Part shown: piece after piece, positions 34,259 to 42,984 of the stretch
Position numbering within the stretch: the first letter of the stretch is position 1
How the letters are laid out: the number at the start of each line of letters is the position of its first letter
Assembly (NCBI GenBank): GCA_937942875.1
Contig: CALEBT010000006.1
Span: 1-64,000, forward strand
Reading direction: 5' to 3'
Length of the DNA: 64,000 nt
DNA from: an uncultured Ignavibacterium sp.
GTDB lineage: Bacteria > Bacteroidota > Ignavibacteria > Ignavibacteriales > Ignavibacteriaceae
The notes under the pieces: generated by a model
Told to the model about the DNA's origin: nothing
The model's input: the letters and a program-made list of their open reading frames with translations, nothing else
Databases searched by the model: none
Made by a program: the position numbers and the translations under genes

Positions 34259-35271
34259 AAAATATTTACTTCTGATTCTAATTCAATTCCAAATTCAACG
34301 AAGATTTTTGTTTTGATTTCATTTGCAAAATCTAAGATTTCATTACCTGAAGCATTTCCAAAATTTACAATTACTAATGGTTGTTTATGATATGTCCCAA
34401 CATTGCCTTTAACTTTTCCTTTAAAGCCGCTTTTCTCAATCAACCACGCTGCAGGAATTTTTATCTGATTTTCTCCTACTTCAAAGAATGGAATGTCGGG
34501 ATAAGACTTTTTTAATTCTTCAAATTTTGAATTACTAACTATTGGGTTCTTAAAGAAACTTCCTGCATTTCCTATCTCCTTAGGTGAAGGTAATTTATTT
34601 TCTCTGATATTAGCAATGATATTACAAACATCATTAACAGAAGGATTTTTAATTCCCGATTTAAACAATTCATCTTTAACATTTCCATAGTCAATGACAG
34701 GTGTAGGATTTTTTTTAAGCTTTATTTCGATTGAAGTGATAAAAATCTTGTTTTTTAATTCTTGTTTGAAAATTGAATTCCGATAATCAAATCGGCACTG
34801 ACGGTTATGAAATACTTTGAAAATATTATCGTTAAAATCAAAGAAATGAACAAATTCAATTACATCTTTTATCTCCTGGCCATAGGCTCCAATGTTTTGA
34901 ATAGGTGCAGCTCCGGCTAAGCCCGGAATTGAAACAAGATTTTCTATCCCACCGAGATTTTTGCCAACGCTGTATCTTACTAACTCATCCCAATTTTTAC
35001 CTGCTTCGACTTCAAGGTAAAGAAAATTGTTATCTTGACTCTTCATCGAAAAGTTATTAAAGGTTGGATGAATTACTATCCCATCAAAATCTTTTGTGAA
35101 TAAAATATTGCTTCCTTGACCTATGATTAGATGTTCTGTTTCACTCAGCTCAAACATTTTATTTATTGAATAAATTTCCTCAGCAAATTCCACTTCAATA
35201 AAAGCAGCACAATTATAGTTTAATCCAAAAGTGTTGTAATGTTTTAAGGAAAAATCATTAAAAATTTTCAT
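34255..35271 (-). CDS. murB: UDP-N-acetylenolpyruvoylglucosamine reductase
   Basis: FAD-dependent reduction producing UDP-N-acetylmuramate for peptidoglycan. 338 residues, type I (E. coli-like) length. FAD-binding residues lie in LIIGQGSNILF and ENLVSIPGLAGAAPIQNIGA. The catalytic serine is in the conserved GNAGSFFKNP, and the late Glu fits the C-terminal tail LESEVNIL. First gene of the murB-aroK-aroB-nadA operon, divergent from the Nudix gene with 67 bp between. Confidence 0.95.
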   Translation of the reverse strand: MKIFNDFSLKHYNTFGLNYNCAAFIEVEFAEEIYSINKMFELSETEHLIIGQGSNILFTKDFDGIVIHPTFNNFSMKSQDNNFLYLEVEAGKNWDELVRYSVGKNLGGIENLVSIPGLAGAAPIQNIGAYGQEIKDVIEFVHFFDFNDNIFKVFHNRQCRFDYRNSIFKQELKNKIFITSIEIKLKKNPTPVIDYGNVKDELFKSGIKNPSVNDVCNIIANIRENKLPSPKEIGNAGSFFKNPIVSNSKFEELKKSYPDIPFFEVGENQIKIPAAWLIEKSGFKGKVKGNVGTYHKQPLVIVNFGNASGNEILDFANEIKTKIFVEFGIELESEVNIL

Positions 35272-35338
35272 CTTTTAGTATCAATCAAATATTTTTGTCG
35301 GCATTGTTTTTTTAAGACATTTAAAGTTAATCAAAATT

Positions 35339-35746
35339 ATGATAACAGAATCTATTCAATCTGCGGTTGTCCCATATAGAATTAGTGGAAGCGAACTAGA
35401 AATTCTTCTAATAACCTCAATAAAGAAAAAAAAGTGGATTATTCCAAAAGGTTATGTTGAATATAGTCTTACTCCGTTTGAATCTGCGAAGAAAGAAGCT
35501 TTTGAAGAAGCCGGAATAACAGGCTCTAACGAAACAGAAGAAATAGGAGAATATTTAGCCGGTAAAAACGAAAATAAAAAATTAGTAAAAGTTTTTTTGA
35601 TGAAAGTACTTGGACAAATTGATGATTATCCTGAGAGAAATCTTAGGAAAAGAAAATGGTTCAGTATTAATGAAGCCATTCAAATCGTTGAGAATGAGTC
35701 AATCAAAAACATTTTAATGAATTTGAAAATCCGTTTTAATCCGTAG
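35339..35746 (+). CDS. Nudix hydrolase, diphosphoinositol-polyphosphatase-like
   Basis: 135 residues. The Nudix box reads GYVEYSLTPFESAKKEAFEE followed by AGI. Compared with the consensus G-x5-E-x7-R-E-U-x-E-E-x-G-U, the first Glu is Leu and the Arg is Lys, while the catalytic EAFEE is intact. The N-terminal VPYRISGSELEILLI and KKWIIPKGY resemble the DIPP/Ap-n-A hydrolase branch, whose members share this first-Glu change. The substrate is unknown. The end runs into direct repeats of AATCCGT. Confidence 0.87.
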   Translation: MITESIQSAVVPYRISGSELEILLITSIKKKKWIIPKGYVEYSLTPFESAKKEAFEEAGITGSNETEEIGEYLAGKNENKKLVKVFLMKVLGQIDDYPERNLRKRKWFSINEAIQIVENESIKNILMNLKIRFNP

Positions 35747-35784
35747 AATCCGTGTTCTATTTGGGATTTGACTCCTCGCGAGGA
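35726..35784. repeat. AATCCGT triplicate and 12-nt palindrome
   Basis: AATCCGT recurs at 35726, 35736 and 35745, about one helical turn apart, spanning the stop of the Nudix gene; then TCCTCGCGAGGA (35773-35784) is a perfect 12-nt palindrome. The region lies between convergent Nudix and recX genes. It could be a termination or repeat zone. Confidence 0.45.
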
Positions 35785-35813
35785 TGCAGATAATCAATCA
35801 ACCAATTACTAAA

Positions 35814-36443
35814 TCAATCAATCTTTAATATCTCATTTATAACTTCAGAAATTAGTTCATAATCATATCCTTTAGACTGTAAAAACATAAACAATCTCTG
35901 ATAAATCACTTTTTTATCGTTCGTTCTTATTTTAATCTGATTGAGTTTCTTTTCAGCCAACTCAAATGCTTTTTCTTTCTCTGAACCGGAATCAAAAAAT
36001 TTATTCAAACATTCTTCGATAATATCTTTAGAAATTCCGCGTAAGAAAAGCTCGGATTTTAGTTTTGATCTGCTCCATTTTTTCAAACGGATTTTTTCCT
36101 GAACAAAAAGTTCGGCGAAGTGATAATCATTCAGAAGCTTTCTCTCTTCCAAATCGGAAAGGCATTCTTCAATAAGTCTTGCTTCTGAAAAATGCCTTTT
36201 CAATTTTGTAAATAACTCTTTGCGGGAATGAATTCTTCTTTTCAGAAGGGATAGAGATTTTAATTTAATATTATATTTCTTTTCCTCTTCAAGCAGTTGT
36301 GCAATTTTATTATCAGAAAGTTCATCAAGCTTTCTTAATCCGTTTTGGTAAACAATATCTTTGCTTAAAACTAATTTCTGATCATTATCAAGAATAACAA
36401 AAACTTTCGAATCATCTTTCTTAACAATCTGAGTTATTTTCAT
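35814..36443 (-). CDS. recX: Regulatory protein RecX
   Basis: Modulates RecA filaments. 209 residues of RecX three-helix repeats: LKSLSLLKRRIHSRKELFTK, LIEECLSDLEERKLLNDYHF, then VQEKIRLKKWSRSKLKSELF with GISKDIIEECLNKF. It starts 5 bp after recA ends, the usual recA-recX order. An N-terminal beta-rich extension of about 50 residues (VFVILDNDQKLVLSKDIV) is common in this branch. Confidence 0.93.
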   Translation of the reverse strand: MKITQIVKKDDSKVFVILDNDQKLVLSKDIVYQNGLRKLDELSDNKIAQLLEEEKKYNIKLKSLSLLKRRIHSRKELFTKLKRHFSEARLIEECLSDLEERKLLNDYHFAELFVQEKIRLKKWSRSKLKSELFLRGISKDIIEECLNKFFDSGSEKEKAFELAEKKLNQIKIRTNDKKVIYQRLFMFLQSKGYDYELISEVINEILKID

Positions 36444-36448
36444 TAACG

Positions 36449-37507
36449 CTATTTAGAACTTTTCTTTGACTTTGTCTTTTCCTCCTGAACTTCTTCCTGC
36501 ATAGGTTTATTCTTAAGCATTCCGAGTTTAATCTTTATATCCTCTTCTAATCTTTTATAAAGTTCTGGAATTTCAATTAGTTTTTGTCTGAACTGTTCTC
36601 TGCCCTGAATTCTATCTTCTCCATAAGTAAACCACGCTCCACCTTTTTTAATAACTCCTATTTCAGTTCCGAGATCAATTAAATCACCTGTTCTTGAAAT
36701 TCCCTCATTATAAAGAATATCAAATTCTACTTGCTTGAAAGGAGGAGCGACTTTGCTTTTAACAATTTTTACTTTGGTTCTGTTACCAATTACATCTTCA
36801 CCTTCTTTAATTGCAGCAATTTTGCGGATGTCAATTCTTACAGATGCATAGAACTTTAAAGCATTACCACCCGTAGTTGTTTCTGGATTACCAAACATTA
36901 CTCCGATTTTGCTTCTCAACTGGTTTATAAAAATAACAGCAGTTTTGGATTTTGAAATTGCTGCAGTTAATTTTCTTAAAGCCTGAGACATCAATCTTGC
37001 CTGCACAGCCATTGTAGCATCACCCATTTCACCTTCAATTTCTGATCGTGGTACTAAAGCTGCAACTGAATCAATTACTATTACATCAAGTGCATTGCTT
37101 CTTACGAGTGTATCAGTAATCTCCAAAGCCTGTTCACCAAAGTCAGGTTGCGATATTAAAAGATTTGAAGTATCAACACCGAGCATTTTTGCGTAGTTTA
37201 CATCTAATGCGTGCTCAGCATCAATGAATGCAGCGAGCCCGCCCATCTTTTGTGCTTCTGCGATTATGTGGAGACAAAGAGTTGTCTTACCACTTGATTC
37301 AGGTCCGAAAATTTCAGTAATTCGTCCGCGTGGAATTCCTCCAATTCCCAAAGCAATGTCTAAAGAAAGCGCACCTGTCGGAATGGCTTCGATATCGTTA
37401 ATTATTCCATCTCCAAGTTTCATAATAGTTCCTTTTCCGTAGGTCTTTTCAATACTGGAGATAGCATCTTCGATTATTTTTAATTTTTGTTCTCTATCAG
37501 TTGTCAT
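36449..37507 (-). CDS. recA: Recombinase RecA
   Basis: ATP-dependent strand-exchange protein and SOS co-protease. 352 residues. Visible: Walker [11 protein letters not shown], the [10 protein letters not shown] segment, [20 protein letters not shown], the loop-2 region [15 protein letters not shown] and the basic Lys-rich tail. It is embedded in a housekeeping run (thpR upstream, recX downstream). No LexA box is visible because the gene is internal to the operon. Confidence 0.98.
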   Translation of the reverse strand: MTTDREQKLKIIEDAISSIEKTYGKGTIMKLGDGIINDIEAIPTGALSLDIALGIGGIPRGRITEIFGPESSGKTTLCLHIIAEAQKMGGLAAFIDAEHALDVNYAKMLGVDTSNLLISQPDFGEQALEITDTLVRSNALDVIVIDSVAALVPRSEIEGEMGDATMAVQARLMSQALRKLTAAISKSKTAVIFINQLRSKIGVMFGNPETTTGGNALKFYASVRIDIRKIAAIKEGEDVIGNRTKVKIVKSKVAPPFKQVEFDILYNEGISRTGDLIDLGTEIGVIKKGGAWFTYGEDRIQGREQFRQKLIEIPELYKRLEEDIKIKLGMLKNKPMQEEVQEEKTKSKKSSK

Positions 37508-37508
37508 T

Positions 37509-38066
37509 TTAACTCCGTTTTTTCAATTGAAAATTATATAAAGATTTGTAAACAGAACCAGTTGGAAGTAATTCACTTTTATAAAAAACTATTGTATCTG
37601 ATTCAAAAACTATCGGCTCAAAATTAAAGTCTTTTAGTTTTGATAAAAAATCAGTTTTAGCACTATTTTTAACTCTCAATAAGGTTAAATGTGGTTTGAA
37701 ATTTCTTTTTTCTTTTTCTATTCCAAATTTATAAAGACAGTCTTCTAAAAGATCAACAGCGTTGATCAGTTCATCAGAAACGTTTAACCCAGCCCAGAAA
37801 ATTTTTGGTTCTTTTTTGTGATAAAACAATCCAAAGTTTGTTAATTCTAAAGTCTGAGTAGAAAGATTATTCAGAAAGTTAAGTTTCGCTATTATCTCAG
37901 GAATTAAATTTTTTTCAATGTCTCCCAAAAACTTTAATGTCAGATGAATTTTATTTTTCTGTTCCCACTTGAAAAATTTAGCTTCGTCAAAATCATTAAT
38001 CAGATTAAAAATCTTTTCTTTAACATTATCAGGAATTTCAAGTGCCAAAAATGTTCTAATCTTCAT
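37509..38066 (-). CDS. thpR: RNA 2',3'-cyclic phosphodiesterase (2H phosphoesterase)
   Basis: Hydrolyses 2',3'-cyclic phosphate ends of RNA. 185 residues. The two H-x-T motifs are IHLTLKFLG and PHLTLLRVK. The rest fits the ThpR/LigT family ([10 protein letters not shown] at the N-terminus). It overlaps cinA by 11 nt and lies 1 bp from recA. Confidence 0.92.
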   Translation of the reverse strand: MKIRTFLALEIPDNVKEKIFNLINDFDEAKFFKWEQKNKIHLTLKFLGDIEKNLIPEIIAKLNFLNNLSTQTLELTNFGLFYHKKEPKIFWAGLNVSDELINAVDLLEDCLYKFGIEKEKRNFKPHLTLLRVKNSAKTDFLSKLKDFNFEPIVFESDTIVFYKSELLPTGSVYKSLYNFQLKKRS

Positions 38067-39309
38067 CAGGAATTCGTAATAGATTTCTTCTGAGCATTTC
38101 CAAAGCAGCTTGTGAAGCCCTTTGTTTATTTATTAACCGGTCATTCCCAAAAAGAAATTTTTTTGCATAGCAGACTTTTTCATCACACAGACCAATATAT
38201 ACTAAACCTACTGGTTTATTGAAAGTAGCACCAGTTGGTCCGAGAATACCTGTAGTTGAAAGCCCGATATCAGCTCCGCTTATAGCACGAATTCCCTCTG
38301 CCATTTGCATGGCAATTTCAGGGGAAACTGCACCAAATTTTTGTAAAGTGTCCTCATCAACTTTCAATATTTCTACTTTCGAAGCATTGCTGTAGGAGAC
38401 AACACCTCTTTCGAAATATTTGCTGCTTCCTGAAATGTCGGTTAATCGGCTTGAGAGAAAACCACCTGTGCAAGATTCAGCGACGGCTAATCTTAAATTT
38501 CTCTCTGTCAGTATTTTTCCAACGGTTTCTTCTAATAATTCCTCACCTCGAGCATAGATAAATCTTCCGACTTTCGATCTGATTTTTTGTTCTATTTCCA
38601 TCAATTTGTTTGAACAATCGCTTTCACTTTCTGCCATAACGGAAATTCTTAATTTAACTCCATATTGATTTGGCAAAAAAGCAAGCTTCGCTCCGTTGGT
38701 AAGTTCTTCAATACTGCCGAGCCTCTCAAACAGAATTGATTCTGGAATACCTGTGGTTTGAAGAATTAATCTTTGTTGTATTAGGGATGATTTGTTTTTC
38801 TTTATTAGTTCCGGGATAACGAACGAATTGATCATCTCTTTCATTTCAATTGGTACACCGGGAAGCACAATAAAGATTTTATTCTTTTCTTCTATCCAGA
38901 ATCCGGGCGAAGTCCCTTTTGAATTTCTGATCGGAATTGAATTTTTTGGAATCAAAGCTTGCTGCTTATTTAACTCTGTTAATTCTCTTCCCCGCATTAT
39001 AAAAAACTGCTGAACGTCTTCAAGAATTTTTTCATCGAGGACTAATTCAGTGTTGAAAAATTTTGTAATAGAACTTCTGGTAATATCGTCGTGAGTTGGA
39101 CCAAGTCCGCCGGTGGTAATAACTAAATCAGCTTTTTGAAAAGCTTCCTGAAATTCAGATAAAATTGTCTCAAGATCATCTCCAACAACAGATGATTTAA
39201 TTACTTCAATATTAATTTCAGACAGAGCTGCACCAATAAAAGCAGCATTTGTATTTATTGTCTGACCAATAAGGAGTTCATCTCCAATAGAAATTAAATA
39301 TGCTTTCAT
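38056..39309 (-). CDS. cinA: CinA-like protein / nicotinamide-nucleotide amidohydrolase
   Basis: 417 residues with two domains. The N-terminal MoCF-like domain has SIGDELLIGQTINTNAAFIG and TTGGLGPTHDD. The C-terminal PncC amidohydrolase domain has AESCTGGFLSSRLTDISGSS and STTGILGPTGAT. Family members deamidate NMN, and some are linked to competence. It lies 8 bp after pgpA and overlaps thpR. Confidence 0.95.
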   Translation of the reverse strand: MKAYLISIGDELLIGQTINTNAAFIGAALSEINIEVIKSSVVGDDLETILSEFQEAFQKADLVITTGGLGPTHDDITRSSITKFFNTELVLDEKILEDVQQFFIMRGRELTELNKQQALIPKNSIPIRNSKGTSPGFWIEEKNKIFIVLPGVPIEMKEMINSFVIPELIKKNKSSLIQQRLILQTTGIPESILFERLGSIEELTNGAKLAFLPNQYGVKLRISVMAESESDCSNKLMEIEQKIRSKVGRFIYARGEELLEETVGKILTERNLRLAVAESCTGGFLSSRLTDISGSSKYFERGVVSYSNASKVEILKVDEDTLQKFGAVSPEIAMQMAEGIRAISGADIGLSTTGILGPTGATFNKPVGLVYIGLCDEKVCYAKKFLFGNDRLINKQRASQAALEMLRRNLLRIPDED

Positions 39310-39317
39310 AATATTTT

Positions 39318-39776
39318 CTAATTAAATAAATAAAGAATTATTTGCATTATTAAAAAAGTGTAAAACCCGGAAATAAAATCATCTGCCATAATTCCAAATC
39401 CACCTTCCAGTTTTTCAGATTGTCTGGCTGGAAATGGTTTGATAATATCTAAAAGTCGCCAGATCAAAAAAGCTACTGAAATCCATAAAATTTCTTTTGG
39501 AACATTGATTAAAGATATCCAAGTTCCAACCCATTCATCAATAGTACATTCTGCAGGGTCTTTTCCATATCTTTTCTCAAATTTGCCTGATACTATTGTT
39601 CCTGTAATAGAAAAAAGAATTATTAGAAAAAGTAGCGCACGATAATCTTCTGTTCTGGGAATAATTATATAGATTAAAAGTGCAACTAAACTTCCAAAAG
39701 TACCTGAGGCAAAAGGAATATAGCCAGTATATAAACCCGAACCAACTATTTTTTCAAACCAGTTTATCTGTTTCAT
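39318..39776 (-). CDS. pgpA: Phosphatidylglycerophosphatase A
   Basis: Dephosphorylates phosphatidylglycerol phosphate in the inner membrane. 152 residues with several membrane segments. The conserved motifs are GSGLYTGYIPFASGTFGSL, DPAECTIDEWVGTWIS and the terminal GGFGIMADDFISGFY. It overlaps the upstream pgsA by 23 nt, pairing the two successive steps of phosphatidylglycerol synthesis. Confidence 0.93.
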   Translation of the reverse strand: MKQINWFEKIVGSGLYTGYIPFASGTFGSLVALLIYIIIPRTEDYRALLFLIILFSITGTIVSGKFEKRYGKDPAECTIDEWVGTWISLINVPKEILWISVAFLIWRLLDIIKPFPARQSEKLEGGFGIMADDFISGFYTFLIMQIILYLFN

Positions 39777-40359
39777 TAAAAATCTTTTTTAATAATTCTG
39801 AGTTCACTTTTAAGTATGAAATACCTGAATGAACAGTAATCAAGGTTATTATTAACATTACGCTGAAGATTAGTTTTTCATTCATCATTATTAGAATGTA
39901 TTCATTATAGTTACTCACAAAATAAGGTGTATTTTGCAAAACATATCCAACAAGTAAATAATATACAAATACCATCTGAAGTAAAGTCTTCCATTTTGCA
40001 TAATAAGTTGTCTTAAAAGAAATTCCTTTGTTATCGGATAAAATTCTCAATAATGTAACTATTAAATCTCGTAAAATTACCAATAGTACCATCCATAGCG
40101 GAAGGATTCCTACGATTACAAAACCAATAAAGCAAGCAGAGGTTAAGATTTTATCTGCCAGTGGGTCCCAAAATTTTCCCCAATCAGTTATATAATTAAA
40201 CTTTCTTGCAAGCCATCCATCATACCAATCAGTTATTGCAGCGATTAAATATACTATGAAAGAGATTTGAATAAGAGTTGAATCTTTTGATAAAAACAGC
40301 ACAAGAAAAACAGGAGTTAAAATTATTCTGAAAATCGTTAACTGATTGGGTAATATCAT
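39754..40359 (-). CDS. pgsA: CDP-diacylglycerol-glycerol-3-phosphate phosphatidyltransferase
   Basis: Makes phosphatidylglycerol phosphate. 201 residues, multi-pass membrane protein. The CDP-alcohol phosphatidyltransferase motif is complete: DGWLARKFNYITDWGKFWDP then LAD (D-G-x2-A-R-x8-G-x3-D-x3-D). It starts LPNQLTIFRIILTPVF, typical of PgsA. It lies 2 bp after the DUF971 gene. Confidence 0.94.
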   Translation of the reverse strand: MILPNQLTIFRIILTPVFLVLFLSKDSTLIQISFIVYLIAAITDWYDGWLARKFNYITDWGKFWDPLADKILTSACFIGFVIVGILPLWMVLLVILRDLIVTLLRILSDNKGISFKTTYYAKWKTLLQMVFVYYLLVGYVLQNTPYFVSNYNEYILIMMNEKLIFSVMLIITLITVHSGISYLKVNSELLKKIFNETDKLV

Positions 40360-40361
40360 AT

Positions 40362-40670
40362 TTAACCTGCTTTTTCAGCAATAATCTTTAAATACGGGAA
40401 TTCATAAATTCCAGTGTTATGTCCATCCTGCCATACTATTGAAATTGCATAGCTGCCAACTTGATTGATAGATTTGATTTTTATCTGATTCTCTGCAAAC
40501 AGCGGAATATAAGACGGACTTTGTTTTTCTTTTTCGGTCAGGCAGGTTGCACAAGGACAAAGCTTTCTTAGTTTTAAGAGCGAAATCGAATTAGTTGAAT
40601 TATCACTCCAGTAAATCAGAAGTGAATCCTTATCTTCTGATAATTTTATTTGCTTAGGAAATAAATTCAT
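40362..40670 (-). CDS. DUF971 domain protein
   Basis: 102 residues. The DUF971 signature is visible as [20 protein letters not shown] followed by CATC, the CPC-x2-C cysteines likely binding a metal or cluster. The domain also forms the N-terminal part of gamma-butyrobetaine hydroxylase-like proteins and occurs near Fe-S or metal genes in other genomes. The function is not established. It overlaps purC by 17 nt. Confidence 0.9.
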   Translation of the reverse strand: MNLFPKQIKLSEDKDSLLIYWSDNSTNSISLLKLRKLCPCATCLTEKEKQSPSYIPLFAENQIKIKSINQVGSYAISIVWQDGHNTGIYEFPYLKIIAEKAG

Positions 40671-41562
40671 AAATAGATTTTCCCGTTAGAATTTCCAAAG
40701 CTTCCTGATATTTTTTACTCGTATTTTTTATTATCTCTTCCGGCAGAACCGGAGCAGGCGGTTTTTTATTAAAATTAATTGATATTAAATAATCTCTTAA
40801 AAATTGTTTATCAAAACTTTCCTGAGATTTACCAGCCTGATATTTCTTTGCATCCCAGAAACGGCTCGAGTCAGGAGTAAGTAATTCATCTATTAAAATT
40901 ACTTTATCATTTATAATTCCAAATTCCATTTTGGTATCCGCAATAATAATCCCTTTTTTCAATGCATATTCATAAGCTCGTTTATAAATAGTTAAAGATA
41001 TTTCTTTGATTTGCTTAACAATGTCTTCCCCTGCAATTTCTGCAGCTTTATCTTCTGAAATATTTTCGTCGTGGTTACCCAATTCTTCTTTAGTTGCAGG
41101 TGTAAAAATTGGATTCTCAAGTTTTTGAGATTCTTTCATTCCTGTTGGTAATTTAATTCCACAAACTTCTCCTGTTTTTAAGTAATCACTCCAACCTGAG
41201 CCGGATAAAAATCCTCTGACTACACATTCAATGGGTATGACTTCCGTTTTTTTAACAATCATACTTCTATGCCTGAGAATGTCTGTATATTCCTGACAAG
41301 GAATTGGGAAATTATTGACATCTGTTGAAATCAGATGGTTCTCAACCACATCGCTTAAAAGGTTAAACCAAAACTCAGAAATTTTTGTGAGTATAAAACC
41401 TTTTAATGGAATCCCTTGATCCATAATAACATCATAAGCTGAGATTCTATCAGTTGAAACGATTAAAAGATTTTCTCCAAGATCATAAATATCTCTGACT
41501 TTTCCACGTTTTAATAATCTAAGATTTGGGAAATTGGTCTTTGTTACAGGTACAGTTTTCAT
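40654..41562 (-). CDS. purC: SAICAR synthase
   Basis: Phosphoribosylaminoimidazole-succinocarboxamide synthase in purine synthesis. 302 residues from the ATG at 41562; an in-frame TTG at 41586 is less likely. Visible: [42 protein letters not shown], and the late [13 protein letters not shown]. The length matches the long (eukaryote-like) form. First gene of the eight-gene minus-strand run to recX, divergent from the GlmU-like gene. Confidence 0.95.
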   Translation of the reverse strand: MKTVPVTKTNFPNLRLLKRGKVRDIYDLGENLLIVSTDRISAYDVIMDQGIPLKGFILTKISEFWFNLLSDVVENHLISTDVNNFPIPCQEYTDILRHRSMIVKKTEVIPIECVVRGFLSGSGWSDYLKTGEVCGIKLPTGMKESQKLENPIFTPATKEELGNHDENISEDKAAEIAGEDIVKQIKEISLTIYKRAYEYALKKGIIIADTKMEFGIINDKVILIDELLTPDSSRFWDAKKYQAGKSQESFDKQFLRDYLISINFNKKPPAPVLPEEIIKNTSKKYQEALEILTGKSIYEFIS

Positions 41563-41662
41563 AATTGTTGATTTGTTTATTGGCAAATATAACTTAGAAT
41601 TTTTATAAGAAAGAGTTTTGTCTTCTTTTTCAGGGATTCTTTTTTCAGTTACTTTTGAAAGC

Positions 41663-41708
41663 TTATTTTTTCAATGCAAAATTTGGATTAAATGTTTATT
41701 TTTTCAAT
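41663..41708. promoter_or_regulatory. Direct repeat in purC-GlmU-like divergent region
   Basis: TTATTTTTTCAAT occurs at 41663-41675 and 41696-41708, 33 bp apart (about three helical turns). It is an AT-rich sequence, so chance is a serious alternative. Possible regulator half sites. Confidence 0.25.
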
Positions 41709-41727
41709 AACAAATTGAGAGTTTCAA

Positions 41728-42984
41728 ATGCAGCTTTGCATATTTGAGGATAAAGAGTACTTTAAATTTGAGCCATTAGTTTTTAGCAGACCGGTTTTTG
41801 ATCTAAAGGTCGGAGCTTCCACTATCAGAGAAAAAATTGCTGATTCATTGAATTTTGATTCATATACTTTGCTTTGTCGGGATTATTTGAAGGAAACATT
41901 AAATAATCAAAATCCGGCTATATTAGTTAATGAATTTCTGGAAGATGATTACTTATTTGTAAATGGAAGAATTTTCCCAAATTCTGAACTCAAAAGTTTT
42001 TTACCTGATTCGTTTCAGGGAAATTTATTGTTAAAAAATGCGGATGTGATATTAGCTGCTTATGTATCAAAGGATTTGATTAAAAAATATTTCAGAGTAG
42101 AAAATCCTGAGTTTACAGATGAACTTTTTCTTAATCTCCCCTCACAGAAAACAGAACTCGACTATTTTACTTATTGCTGGGATTTAATCAATCAGAATGA
42201 AAATTTTATAAATCGGGATTTTGACTTATATAAAAGCAATTATTCAAATAAAAAATCAGAGAAGAAAGAAGGTAACTTTCATCTCATTAACGAGGGAAAA
42301 ATTTTTATCTCTGATTCATCTGAAATCGGATATGGAGTTGTTTTAGATGCATCATCAGGTCCGATAATAATTGATGAAAACGCTGCAATTATGCACAACA
42401 CTGTTATTTATGGCCCTTGTTATATTGGAAAAAATGCTTTTGTCAAAAGCAACACGACTATTTATGGAGGAACTTCTATTGGCAATTACTGCAAAGTAGC
42501 TGGTGAAGTTTCAAATTCTATTTTAATGGATTTTTCAAATAAACAACACGACGGATTTTTGGGTAATTCTTATCTCGGAAGTTGGGTAAATTTAGGTGCA
42601 GGAACTGTAACAAGTAACCTGAAGAATAATTATTCAAAAATTCGGGCAGAGCTTTCTTTCGGATCCATAAAAACTGATTTACAATTTTTAGGGTTATTGG
42701 CAGGTGATCATTCTAAATCAGCTATTGGTACAAGATTCAATACTGCTACAATTGTTGGTTTTAGCAGTAACATTTTTGGCTCAGGCTTTACCGATAAATT
42801 TATTCCATCTTTTGCCTGGGGCTCTATTAACTCAAAAGATGTTTATAAAGTTGATAAAGCAGTAGAAGTAGCCAAAATTGTTCTTTCACGAAGAAATAAA
42901 GAGTTTACTCAAAAAGATTATAACTTGTTTTTAACTATTTTTAATCATACAGTTTCAATTAGAGAGAAATATGGATATAAATGA
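41728..42984 (+). CDS. GlmU-like nucleotidyltransferase/left-handed beta-helix protein
   Basis: 418 residues. An N-terminal nucleotidyltransferase-like region starts QLCIFEDKEYFKFEPLVFSR. The C-terminal half is a left-handed beta-helix of hexapeptide repeats (GPIIIDENAAIMHNTVIYGP then CYIGKNAFVKSNTTIYGG) ending in SNILMDFSNKQHDGFLG-type loops. It resembles the uncharacterised GlmU-family sugar nucleotidyltransferases common in Bacteroidota. The usual GlmU G-x-G-T-R loop is not seen, so true GlmU activity is doubtful. It overlaps rsmB by 14 nt. Confidence 0.8.
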   Translation: MQLCIFEDKEYFKFEPLVFSRPVFDLKVGASTIREKIADSLNFDSYTLLCRDYLKETLNNQNPAILVNEFLEDDYLFVNGRIFPNSELKSFLPDSFQGNLLLKNADVILAAYVSKDLIKKYFRVENPEFTDELFLNLPSQKTELDYFTYCWDLINQNENFINRDFDLYKSNYSNKKSEKKEGNFHLINEGKIFISDSSEIGYGVVLDASSGPIIIDENAAIMHNTVIYGPCYIGKNAFVKSNTTIYGGTSIGNYCKVAGEVSNSILMDFSNKQHDGFLGNSYLGSWVNLGAGTVTSNLKNNYSKIRAELSFGSIKTDLQFLGLLAGDHSKSAIGTRFNTATIVGFSSNIFGSGFTDKFIPSFAWGSINSKDVYKVDKAVEVAKIVLSRRNKEFTQKDYNLFLTIFNHTVSIREKYGYK

